Position numbers and translations under genes: made by a program
Shown: in pieces, positions 1 to 10,160 of the stretch
Position numbering within the stretch: the first letter of the stretch is position 1
Layout of the letters: each line of letters begins with the position of its first letter
From: Rosa chinensis
Taxonomy: Eukaryota; Streptophyta; Magnoliopsida; Rosales; Rosaceae
Assembly (NCBI RefSeq): GCF_002994745.2
Contig: NC_037093.1
Coordinates: 67,289,510-67,353,509, forward strand
Direction of reading: 5' to 3'
DNA: 64,000 nt
The notes under the pieces: model-generated
The model's input: only the letters and a program-made list of their open reading frames with translations
The model's database searches: none
Told to the model about the DNA's origin: nothing

Positions 1-1896
1 TGAAGTGCGGGGATCAAAATAAGACAGAGTGGGGACAAACCACGACAATTCCTGTCGTTCCCTTGGAAAATCTTTTTTCCTATCTTCCCCTAACGACGGG
101 AAGACTGTCTCATCAAAGTGACAATCCACAAATCTAGCGATAAAGAGATCGCCTGTCTAGGGTTCTAAGTAGCAGATAATTGTTGGGGATTTGTATCCAA
201 CATAAATACTTAATCGTCTCTGGGGACCCATTTTGGTGCGCTGTGGGGGCGCAATAGGCATATATACTGCGCAACCAAATATGCGTAAGTGTGAAATGTC
301 AGGCTCATATCCAGTTACCAACTGGTACGCAGAAAATGGTTGGCTAGCGGTGGGTCTGAAATGAATAAGTAAAGCTGCGTGCAATATTGCATAACCTCAT
401 GCAGATATAGGCAGGTTGGTGCGCATAAGCAATGCCCTAGCCACCATCTGTAGCCTTTTGATGGTGGCTTCTGCAAGACCATTTTGTGTGTACACATCGG
501 GTACAAGATGCTCTACATCGATCCCCATAGACATGCAATAATCATCAAATACTTTTGATGTAAACTCTCCAGCGTTATCAAGCCTTATAGACTTGATAGA
601 ATGATCAGGGTGGTGAGCCCTTAAACGTATAATCTGTGCTAGGAGTTTTGCAAATGCATCATTTCTTGTGGACAATAAAGCGACATGTGACCAGCGTGTC
701 GAAGCATCCACCAAAACCATAAAGTACTTGAATTGTCCGCATTCTAGATGGATAGATCCATAGATATCTCCTTGTATCATTTGTAAGAATGGAATGTTTT
801 GTTTTGTGGCTTTACCATAGGAAGGTCTTGAACATGTTTTTGCTGAAGAGCAGGCTTTGCAAAACCAGTGTTGTGCCTTTGAAATAGTCAATGAGGCATA
901 ATGGGAGGGAGATAGTCAAAATCTGGAGCAACCATTGACTGAGTAAGTTCCTTGTTGCCATTGAAGTCTGCAATTGTGAGGTTGACGTCTGGGTCATGGC
1001 CTTTTTCCATATAGTGAGCCTCTTGTTATTTCGACTCCCTATACCTCTTGTAATTGGTTGCTACTCTGTTGCTTGCTTGGCAGTTCTTGTACCAATGCCC
1101 AATGACTCCACACCTATAGCATGGTTCATTGTCAACTCTTTCCTTTTTGACAGAAGGATTCTTAGGTGCCTTTTGCAACCCCCCCCCCCTTGCTCGCGCG
1201 CGCCCCTTTCCACGTGGTGTAGGAATCAGCACGTCTAAACCCCTTTGCATTGGAGTTATTTCCACTTTTCATTTTTCCATAATTAGCCTCAGGAATTTTC
1301 TTTGTCCCAGTAGACCTGGCGTTGTTGTTCAAGAGAACCACATTATGTCTCTCAACCACTTGCAGTAAGCTGATCAACTTATTGAATGTTGTGATTCTTT
1401 TGTTGTCATATTCCAGCCTATACTGGTTCGCTAGTATAAGTGTTGAAGTAAGAAAAGTGGAAAGAGTCTTCTGGATCATATCATCTTCTATGAGTTCTTT
1501 TCTACAGAAATTTAGACGTGTCTTTAGGTACAACATGTCCTTGTTGAAGTCATTGACCCTATTGTAGTCAAGCGAGCGGATTTCATTCCACTGAATGGTC
1601 AGTTCTGGGAGCAAGGTGTCATGAATGTTTCCAAAACGTACCTTAAGGGAATCCCACAGTTCTTTGAGTGTCTTCAACTTAATGTACTCCCAGCGTAGGA
1701 TAGGATCAATGTGTCGCCTCAGAAACATTAAGACATTTGCTTTCACTTTATTAGATGATTCATCATCTTTGGAGTCGGTAATGGTGACAGTGTAGTCTTT
1801 TGCTACAAAAGCAGTTTCTACATCGGAAACCCAACGATGGTACTCAAATCCTTCTGAGTCCAAAATGTCAAATTCAGGTCGAGTTGGATTGGCCAT
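1..1896 (-). mobile_element. Degenerate Ty1/copia LTR retrotransposon (gag, zinc knuckle, integrase remnants)
   Basis: Read on the minus strand, 1896-1162 encodes a copia-type gag (UBN2-like; starts MANPTRPEFDILDSEGFEYH). The CCHC knuckle (CYRCGVIGHWYKNC) follows at 1265-1026 but in another frame; the shift falls at a run of ten G (plus-strand C) near 1180. Next, 891-397 is an integrase core with the expected acidic residues (QGDIYG, RLDNAGEF, GLAEATIKR) and part of the pre-integrase region (CKAC). A further in-order pol piece, 384-157, carries LRIFGCAVYMP and a KMGP motif. Only about 130 bp separate the knuckle from the integrase ORF, so the protease and most of the pre-integrase segment are missing. 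The element runs off the left edge, so reverse transcriptase and RNase H, if present, lie outside. It is a dead, internally deleted copy. Confidence 0.88.
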
Positions 1897-3580
1897 CTAC
1901 ATAAACAAGAGGGAATATATAAATTACGCAGTCATAAAGACATCCACGTGAATTATTTTCCAAAAATATGAATTAGATTTCAAGACCAAGATTCTTAATG
2001 GTCTCATTTTTTTCCGATGCTATGTGAAAATGCTTTATCACGTTAAGTGTGTGTGTATAATGCGCATGAATTTTCATTATCATGGCAAAAAGGAATATAT
2101 ATGTTGCATTCTAAAAATAACCATAGCACATTTAAACAAAACTTATATAAAAATAAATTACATGGCTTGCTCAAATTTCACAAATATATAACAAAATATA
2201 TGCTACACATAATATAACATGCGTAAAACTATAAACAATAACATAATATAAAAACATACTTAGGAATAATTATATAAACGTAAATAAAATAAAACATGCT
2301 CAAAATTTCATGATAAAAACATAAACAATAAAATATAAGGCATGCTTAAAAGTAGTAAACATAAAATGCTCATGTTTTAGGTTCCATGAATATATATAAC
2401 ACATATAATAAGATAAATGAAAAATAGAATATAAATAAGGCAGCCAAAATATATAAAAAAACATACTTGATTTCGAGAAAATAAAACCATCCTAGCGCAT
2501 GAGCTTGTTGATGCAGGCGTGCGTAACGATGTTTTTGGGCTTGAGCAAAACTGGGCCGCTTCCTCTTTCTTTTTAGCAGTGGGCCACGGGGCCTTTGTTT
2601 CTTTTTTGTTTTTTTTTTCTTTTTTTCTTGGCCTGCTTCTTTTTGTTTTATTTTTTTTCTCTGGGCTGCAGGCCTGCTGCATTTTTTTTTTAGAATTGGG
2701 CCGGCTCTTTTCTTTGGGCCAGGTCAGCTCTTTTTGATTTTTTTTTTCTTTCTTCTTCTTTCTTTTCTCTCTGCTCTTTCCTTCTGGTTTGCAGATCGGT
2801 GGTTGACTCAGGTCGTGGGCGATCGCTGGTGTCTGGCGCGGGATCTGGCCTGCTCAGGCGGCGATTTCTGGTGTCTGCAGTGAGGTTGGGCTGGATGTTG
2901 GCCGGACGAGGGACGCGGTGGAGGAAGTTGAACTGGAGAGGGAGAAGAACTGGAGACGCCGGTCTGTCGGACTAGGCGGAGGATGATAGTGTGCGAATCT
3001 GTCTGGGGAAGGACCTAGATGGGTACTGCGACGAAGAAAGATCTGGGTTTGGGTTCTGAGGCCGGGTTGATCGATGATGAAGATGGCCTGCCGTTGATTC
3101 TTCCTCCGATCTCCAGCTCTAAGAGTACGGAATGACGAGAAAAGGAACTGATAGCTTCGTCTGGAGCAATCGAGCCTCTGGTCCGAGCGCCCAAGACGGG
3201 AAATCCAATGACGATAGCTTCGTCGGGAAGCGTGGGTGTCCAAAGGGGAAGCTTGGGTGTCCAGAGAAGGAATTCAGATTTTGGGTTTTTTTTTTTTTTT
3301 GGTTTCGATGGGAAGAAGAAAGAAAAAAAAAATCTAGGGGTTTTTTCTTAACTATTAGCTTTGAGTGTAATAACGTGTAAAAGTAAATTGAAAATCAGAA
3401 TTGATATACTTATTTCATTTTATAGTCCCTTTGTATAGAGATAGAATTACAATAAAAACATCGATTAACATTAATTACAATAATGATAGTAAATGTTGAT
3501 TGTGATGTAATTGCAATTCCTTTATTCATTCTTTCATCAATTTCTTTGACGAATGCACATAATGTACTTTTTATTTAACA
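1897..3580 (-). other. Leader and possible 5' LTR side of the copia element
   Basis: About 1.7 kb without a gene. 1900-2470 is very AT-rich. 2500-3300 has GGGCC-rich patches and pyrimidine tracts, and short open frames on both strands that resemble no protein I know. On the minus strand 3580-3340 resembles a short copia LTR: it would begin TGTTAAATAA at 3580 and has an ACTATAAAATG TATA-like stretch near 3420. No tRNA-Met primer site (TGGTATCAGAGC) was found next to it and no second LTR is in the window, so the boundary is a guess. Confidence 0.3.
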
Positions 3581-3797
3581 ATTAATTAATTATTATAAAA
3601 TATTACTATATTAATTTTTATTTAATAATATGTGTAGAATACGGAAAAAACTTACATAAATACTTTTGAATTACAAGCTACGGAAAATTTAACGAATACG
3701 GGACCAACCGGACTGGCGTCATTTATGGTTTATCAGGGAGTACGTGTCATCTTTATGGCGCAAAAGGTCGATTATTGGAGTAGAGGACCAACTCTCC

Positions 3798-3853
3798 GAA
3801 CCTTCTGGTGCGTAACTTTTTTTTTTTTTTTAGAGAACCTTCTGGTGCGTAAC
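3798..3853. repeat. 19-bp direct repeat flanking a poly(T) insert
   Basis: GAACCTTCTGGTGCGTAAC occurs at 3798-3816 and again at 3835-3853. Between them are only 15 T and AGA. This is the pattern of a target-site duplication around a tail-only retroposition event on the minus strand. It lies about 120 bp upstream of the NDUFS4 start codon. Confidence 0.6.
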
Positions 3854-3971
3854 GAGTGTCGTAGTGAAGCACGATTTTTAAAATTTTTTATTTTGAAATA
3901 TGAAGCACGATTAGGACAAAGGAGTCGTTTCACAAAAATAGTTGTGGTTGCCTGCCCTGCCCTGAGCAAAA

Positions 3972-4197
3972 ATGGCAAGCTCTCTACGACATGGATTCAC
4001 CAAAGCCCGATCACCTATTCTCTCCCGGACCAGATGGTTGTCGTCGGAATCTCAGGCCCTGGTGGAGACCAGGATCCCCGACGTCGGAATCATATCTGGA
4101 ATCCCCGAACAGCATCTCAAAAGAAGGGTACGCTCTTTTGATTTTTCGATCGCTTATTTATTTTCTTGAGGGATATGAATAGGTTGTTGTAGGTGAA

Positions 4198-4243
<46 letters not shown>

Positions 4244-5239
4244 ATTTTATTTTTCGTTTGTAGAGTAATTTAATTTTAAGTATTTGAATTTGGGCATGCC
4301 CAGGTCGTAATTTATTCTCCTGCTCGAACAGCATCACAGCAAGGTTCTGGGAAAGTTGGGAAATGGAAAATTAATTTCCTTTCTACGCAGAAGTACGTGT
4401 GCTTTTTATTCTTACACATCTTTTGCAGGAAAATTTCGATGATGGATCAGGTTCTTCCGTAGATTTTACTTCATCAATTGTGTATGTAGGTCATGGACAC
4501 TAGCCTCAAATTGTTCTATCCTCAATTAGTCATTTGCTACAATACAATTAGTTCTGCTCTGTTAGTGTTCGAGTACCTTTCGTAATTCAAATTTCATAAG
4601 CTGCATTTGCTAATCTGCAATTTCGTTACTGTTAAAAAGCATGCTAATTAGTACTGTTCATTTTTGACATTTTGATAGGTGGGAAAATCCATTGATGGGT
4701 TGGACATCCACAGGTGATCCCTATGCCAATGTGGGTGAGGCAGCGCTGACTTTCGAAAGTGAAGAAGCTGCAAGGGAATTTGCTGAGAAACATGGTTGGG
4801 ATTATACGGTGCGTGCCTACTCGAGTATTAATCTTTTTTGTGGCTATATAGACTTAACCCGAATTTTGTATCCTAAGAAAGTTCGTTCCTGTTTTGTTGT
4901 GAGATGATGTGTAACAGACTTTTACATCAATCTAAAATCTTTGTTGGGGTTTGAATAGTTATTGTGGAATACATTGCTAAGGATTCGATTTTAACCCACG
5001 TGCAGGTCAGGAAGCGTCACACACCACTTCTAAGGGTATGAAATTTTTCTTGTTCACAACTTGTACATTTGAAGATGAAAATGTGGATTTCCTCTTAACC
5101 TTCTGTTGGCGAGTTATGATTTGTGATTTGTTTTACAAGCTGCTTCTGTATTAACTTCAAATCTTCTGACCATGTGTAGGTCAAGAGTTATGCAGATAAC
5201 TTCAAGTGGAAGGGGCTACCGAAGAGCGAGGAGGAGTGA
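3972..5239 (+). CDS. FRO1: NADH dehydrogenase [ubiquinone] iron-sulfur protein 4, mitochondrial (complex I 18-kDa subunit)
   Basis: Accessory subunit of mitochondrial complex I (NDUFS4; FROSTBITE1 in Arabidopsis), placed at the N-module/Q-module junction of the matrix arm. Five exons, all joins in frame: 3972-4127, 4304-4392, 4679-4808, 5006-5035, 5180-5239; 154 aa, the usual plant length. Residues 1 to about 27 ([20 protein letters not shown]) are rich in Arg and Ser and acid-free, fitting a mitochondrial presequence. The mature part carries family motifs: [53 protein letters not shown] and the C-terminal [17 protein letters not shown]. Intron 1 contains a (TA)n tract at 4201-4238. The start is the first ATG in the exon and gives the expected transit peptide. 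In Arabidopsis, loss affects cold acclimation and redox state. Confidence 0.95.
4201..4239. repeat. (TA)n microsatellite in NDUFS4 intron 1
   Basis: An uninterrupted TA dinucleotide run of about 19 units, placed between exons 1 and 2. Confidence 0.9.
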
Positions 5240-5538
5240 ATTGTGCACTTTAGAGATCCCAAATCTCCGAGGCCTGTGAGTGCCTGAGCTTAATTTCTTC
5301 TCCAATCTAGTTTTCCTAGACTGAATTGTTTCTTACTTGTGTTCTTGGCTATGCTTATCTGAAAATAATATGTAATGAACAAGTTTCTACCAAGAAGTGC
5401 AATAATACACATCCAAACCCTCCTCTAGATTTTACATCAAAAGCCTGATTACTATATATATTTCCTCTTAATATTTGACTAATATATAGTAGATATATAA
5501 TGTGCATCTTCTACTATGATACACAGCCTACACTACAT

Positions 5539-6657
5539 TTAGTTACAAGTAGCAATTTCATTAGAACTGGACTGAGAAGCCTCTCTGCTGTGGGTGTGGA
5601 ACCTCCAAGTGAAGAGGTAGTCCTTGGACTCGCAGGCCAGTTTGATCACATCACAGAAAGCATTGACAGCATGCTTGTCCATCTCATTGCCCCACTCTAT
5701 CGTCACCCAGCATGAAAACCCATTTGATAGAGTTGGCACCCTTGTATCAGAAAGCTGAAGTGTAACCTCCCCACTGATCCTTTTGCACGAGCTGGCCACC
5801 ATTGAATCGAGCCAGGAACACTCTGGCTGACCCACCATCTCCTTGTAAGCTGCATTTGCCATCCTCACCTTGTTGTGTGAATCCGAAATGATGGCTGGCA
5901 GTGCCTCGGACTCCACCTCTTTCTCCACATCTTCTGGCTTCTTAGGAGCTTGCACAGCTGGGGCTAACCTTGGGTCTGTGCTGATGCAGCCAACGCTTAT
6001 GCTCGAGCCCACGGGTCGAATTGGCTGAGGTGCTATGACACTGGGGGTGGTAGGAGTAGTAGTAGTAAGGGATGGGGTTCCTTGTAGTTGCTTCAGCAGG
6101 TCTTTCTCCTCGGGAATTTCAGCTACAGAGTTCAAATCTATGAGCAGGTCTTCTCCTCCAGAAGGTTTCATTAAATTGAGTTCAGCTGGCACCACTGCTT
6201 GGTTTGGGACAATGGGAACCGAAGAAGGGTATGATAGAAGAGGCAGAGTCACCAGACTGGTGTTTTCAAGGCTGGTGCTGGCTGATCCAAGCTGGTTTGG
6301 TAATGGAAGCTGTGAAAGAGGATGAGGAAAACCATCCAAGGTTAAATTTTTGGCAGGGGATGTTACATGGCAAGGAGGAGAGAGCCCAAATCCATGGTTT
6401 GGTCTTTGCCTTTTGAGGGTTGGTGGCGAAATTGCAGCTCGACCCCTCTTCCTGGTTCTTGTTGGTCTTGCCTGCAATTGAGGCCAGAGGCTTCGAAGGT
6501 AAGGGGAGTCCCTGATCTTCTGAGACAGGGCAGGGCTCTCACCTGTAGTGGTGGTTGCACTAGTCTCAGGCCTTGGTGCTATGGGCCTGTACCTGGACAT
6601 AATCTCAGCCGTTTTTGCTGTGTTGGTGGAGTTGTAAGGATTCAAAGTCTTGATCAT
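5539..6657 (-). CDS. DUF7950 domain protein, unknown function
   Basis: Single-exon gene of 372 aa. The family is plant-specific and uncharacterised as far as I know. Visible blocks: an N-terminal MSRYRPIAPRPE motif (residues 20-31); a basic RTRKRGRAAISPPTLKRQRP stretch (about 67-86) that could be a nuclear localisation signal; a Pro/Leu-rich low-complexity middle; an acidic EEKDLLKQLQ block; and a conserved C-terminal domain with ISDSHNKVRMANAAYKEMVG, GQPECSWLDSMV, GFSCWVTIEW, VNAFCDVIKLACESKDYLFT and WRFHTH. The gene points away from the transposon block and ends about 300 bp beyond the end of NDUFS4, tail to tail. The first Met is used because MIKTLNPYNS leads directly into the conserved motif. 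A transcription-related role is often guessed for such proteins, but the sequence does not prove it. Confidence 0.88.
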   Translation of the reverse strand: MIKTLNPYNSTNTAKTAEIMSRYRPIAPRPETSATTTTGESPALSQKIRDSPYLRSLWPQLQARPTRTRKRGRAAISPPTLKRQRPNHGFGLSPPCHVTSPAKNLTLDGFPHPLSQLPLPNQLGSASTSLENTSLVTLPLLSYPSSVPIVPNQAVVPAELNLMKPSGGEDLLIDLNSVAEIPEEKDLLKQLQGTPSLTTTTPTTPSVIAPQPIRPVGSSISVGCISTDPRLAPAVQAPKKPEDVEKEVESEALPAIISDSHNKVRMANAAYKEMVGQPECSWLDSMVASSCKRISGEVTLQLSDTRVPTLSNGFSCWVTIEWGNEMDKHAVNAFCDVIKLACESKDYLFTWRFHTHSREASQSSSNEIATCN

Positions 6658-7852
6658 GGTTGCGAAGTTTTCGACTTTCTCTTTCTCCTAGACACTAAGC
6701 CCACCGCCACAAGCTCAAGTTTGGCAGTGGCAGAGCTTTAGAGAGAAATGTAGAAGGCAGAGCTGTGAGGGATGGGAGGAATGGGGCGGATGGTAAGTGT
6801 TTTGGTGAGAGGGATGAAACTGTTCTTTTAAGAGAGGGAGCTGACCAATCGGAGAAGGGCACCATGAAGCAGAGAGGAAGGAGAGAGTGACACTTGGACT
6901 TGTCGCGTGGGTACGTGTTTGTGGGACTAGCAGTAACTCCGTGTGGGATTTTATCTCTGTAGTTACTGTACTAGTGGGCCCTCCTTTTTTTACCGTTTAC
7001 AGTCCAAGGGCATAAGTCCTTCACACCCAATCAAACGCCTGGCTTTGCATGCCTCTCATTGTTCTGAAGGGCCTCTCATTACAACGCGTGTGAATAAGGC
7101 CGCCATGCGTGGATACACCTATCACGATTGGTTTGGCCCTTTTTGTTTTTTTACCCGCAATTTACGTGATTGCCCCTGTACTCTGGTCGGTCGTATTTGG
7201 CGCCGTTCGACGTGTCGTTGCGGTGGCTCTCATTGCATGCAAAGGATGAGGGAGAATCTGATTGGAGTGTGAGGCCTCGGGAGCTTAAATTCTAAGCTGA
7301 CAGGCAGAGGGACGGAGCGGGGTACACGTGGCCCGTGGCTGTGAGGGTGTGGGTGTCTAAAACGTGGAGTTTGTGACTGGGCCAGGGGAAAGCGTCGCTT
7401 TTGGTCCTCCTAATTAGCGCGCCGTTGCGGTGCTTTGGGTTGTTGCCAAGTCACAGAGAGGAAGGGGGTTGCGTGGGAGGTGTGAAGGGAAACAACGGGT
7501 GTCAAGCTTGGACTGGCCCATGGGAGGGTTCACTGAACCAGGAGGCGGACTTCTCTTCTACAGTGACACCTTTTTTGGCAACGAACTTTTGGTTTCACGT
7601 CCATGGACCAAAGTCCATAGGATCAAGTCTACTTCTTCAGTGAGTCCCTAGGAGCAAGTCTACTTAGTTGGGTCTGGGGTAGAATAAATTATTTGTTTTT
7701 ATCTATCACATATCATGATATTGTTCAATCACTTTTAATTTATTTGTTTATTATAAATGAGAAGTATATAATGTATATAAATAATAATGATGAAGATTTC
7801 AGAAAATCTACCAAGTAATATTAATATTTAGGTTAAAAAAAAGGAAGAAATC
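6658..7852. other. Intergenic: DUF7950 upstream region
   Basis: Promoter side of the DUF7950 gene. 6900-7450 is moderately GC-rich and contains an ACGTG core (TACACGTGGCC near 7323) of the G-box type. The short open frames here have no recognisable domain. After 7680 the sequence becomes AT-rich up to the retroposon target duplication. No gene seen. Confidence 0.5.
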
Positions 7853-7950
7853 ATTGACAAAATATAATTGATTTCTTGTATTATGCCTAGCAGCGCTCTG
7901 CTAGGGTTGGGAGGTTGTCAGTGCCTCTGCACCATTCACTGTCCTCGATG

Positions 7951-8975
7951 CAGGGCCGGCCTTGCCCAAGGGCGGGCTTGGCGACGGCCCAGGGCCCAAG
8001 TGAGAGGGGGGCACAAATTTTTTTTTTAAATAAGGTTATATATATAAAAAAAAATATATATATATAGTATATGTCGACGGTAAACAAAAAAAAAAAAATT
8101 GCTTTGTTCCCAAACACAGTGTCTTCTCTTCTCCTCTCCTCACTTCGAAATGGTTTTCTCTTCTCCTCACTTTGAGAATTGTACACACAATTATAGCAGA
8201 CGAATTTCAAGAGTCTCTTAACTCTCTCTAAAACTTTAAAAACAAACAAATTTCTCTTGAAATATTGGGGTTTCAATGGTTATTCAATCAAGCAATTTAT
8301 TTTCATCATCTGTCACTTCCTCTCAATCTTTCTCTCCTATATTTTTCTCTTCTTCTACGGTGATCAGACACAATTTTTGGCATTCCATCGATTCAGGCTG
8401 CAATAGAGATCGATCAAAATAGGTATAGTTAAATTGGGTGTTCTTTAAATTTTTTTATTTTTTATGGTGGGTGTTCTTCAATTTTTAAATTCGTTGAAAT
8501 TTTGGACATTATAAGTTCTATTACTGGCATTTTGTGGTATTTGTTGATTATTCTAACAACTATTATAAATTTTTATGCCTGTAATATCAAAATCTCGACT
8601 ATACTGTCATCGCTGATGTTCAATTTGCAGCTTTCAACATCCTTAATCAGTTAATTACAGGTTCAATCTATACTGAACACTAGAAGATCGACTTTTTTTT
8701 TCCCCTACAATGGAATTTTTTTTTTTTTTTGCTCTCTTTCTCTACAAACATAGCATCTTTAGATGCATTAATTGGAAGTCAGAAGTTGCAAGTTGATATG
8801 TTGATGCATACGTCTTTACAATTGCTACATCGCAATCCTAGTTTTATTGTTCTGTGCTCGAATGTTTATCGTTTAAAGTTGTACTGTTTTACATATGAAT
8901 ATATATATATATATGGGTAGTTAGGCACCAAATTTTTTTTTACCCGGGGCATCAAAAACCTCAAGACCGGCCCTG
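7951..8975. mobile_element. Non-autonomous hAT transposon with terminal inverted repeats and 8-bp target duplication
   Basis: The left end is CAGGGCCGGCCTTG and the right end CAAGACCGGCCCTG, inverted with one mismatch over 14 bp. CCTCGATG directly abuts both ends (7943-7950 and 8976-8983). The 8-bp duplication and CAGGG-type termini are hAT hallmarks. The 1,025-bp interior holds AT repeats (around 8040-8065 and 8899-8914) and poly(T) tracts, and no transposase domain, so it depends on an autonomous relative. Removing it rejoins a continuous outer sequence. Confidence 0.88.
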
Positions 8976-9624
8976 CCTCGATGGTGTACTGTCCTAACAT
9001 CTTCTTCGATGTGTGGTAAATCTAGGTCGGCTTATGTCATATCCTCTTCTTTGCAGAGTTTCTCTACGTTTTTGTGGCTGGAGACTGGTAAGTTCTGATG
9101 GTGGCTGGTGATTTTTGGGGCAATTTCGGTGTCTCAAGGTGATGGGAAGGTAGAAGCTCATGGCGGAGGCTGGTGGACTTCGGTTTGGCTGGGTGGACCT
9201 TCTGTCTTTGAAGGCAGCTGGCTTGGGTCTGGATCGGCTTTAGCCATCATGGGTGGTAGTGGGAAGGGCGTTGGCCTCTCTTGGCCGGAGTTTTCTGGTT
9301 CGTGGGTTGCTGTGTCAGGAAGGTTGTCGCGTCAGTTTTCGTCAGCACTTCCTCGGGGTGGCTGGTGGACACTGGATGCGGTATGGTCTATGCCGGATCA
9401 GAGTTTCAAAGATAACGGTGGCAGCAATGGAGGTGGAGATGGAAGTGGTGATGGTGTCTGGTCAGGCGGCATGACGGCTTCTCGTTCTCCTCCGCTGGAA
9501 AGTTTGATGGATTGGATCTCATGGGCCTTGAAGTGGTATGTGGGCCTCATTTATGGCCTTATTGGATTAGGTTTTCACAAGGCTAGGACTATCCCATTAC
9601 TGAGTAGGCCTCATCAAAAAGCTC

Positions 9625-9770
9625 GCGGATCAAGTGGGCCGATGGAGGCCCGCCGGCCCGCAGGGCTTTTGGCCCGACCCGGCCCGTCAAAAAACCCGCA
9701 AAAGCCCGCCTTGGTGGGCCGATGGAGGCCCGCAAAAACCCGGCCCGGCCGATAAAAGCCCGCAAAATAT
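9625..9770. other. GGCCCG-rich segment, possible end of another nested element
   Basis: Clusters of CCCGGCCCG and AAAGCCCGC motifs at 9640-9770, and again at 12075-12215 beyond the tandem array. Dense GGGCCGGGCC subterminal motifs are common in Ac-like hAT elements, so the whole of about 9.63-12.21 kb may be one further inserted element. I could not find matching inverted ends or a target duplication. Confidence 0.35.
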
Positions 9771-9807
<37 letters not shown>

Positions 9808-9999
9808 TTATATATATATATATATATATATATTAATATATATATGTGTGTGTGTGTGTGTGTTATATATATAGATATATCTATATGTGTGTGTGTGTGT
9901 GTTTATATAGATATATATATATAGTCATATAGATATATATATATATATATATATCAATATATCATGTGTGTGTGTGTGTGTGTTTATATATATATATAG

Positions 10000-10051
<52 letters not shown>

Positions 10052-10101
10052 ATATATATATTTGTGTGTGTTTGTGTTTATATATGTGTGTGTGTGTGTG
10101 G
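9767..10101. repeat. Compound (TA)n/(TG)n microsatellite
   Basis: About 330 bp of alternating TA and TG runs, with four or more TG blocks separated by TA blocks and ATAGATATAT variants. All open frames here are dinucleotide artefacts. Confidence 0.95.
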
Positions 10102-10160
10102 AAGTTCTTATACTATTATACTTCTATATAAAATATGTGCATATATATATTCTACATATC

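Noticed and set aside
3340..3580. Firm 5' LTR call for the copia element
   Set aside because: No primer-binding site or second LTR in the window; kept only as a low-confidence possibility.
3725..4141. 138-codon ORF covering NDUFS4 exon 1
   Set aside because: Overlaps the true exon in another frame and begins in the promoter region.
9108..9755. 215-codon plus-strand ORF
   Set aside because: Gly/Ser/Trp-rich, no recognisable domain, lies inside the retroposon block; not called as a gene.
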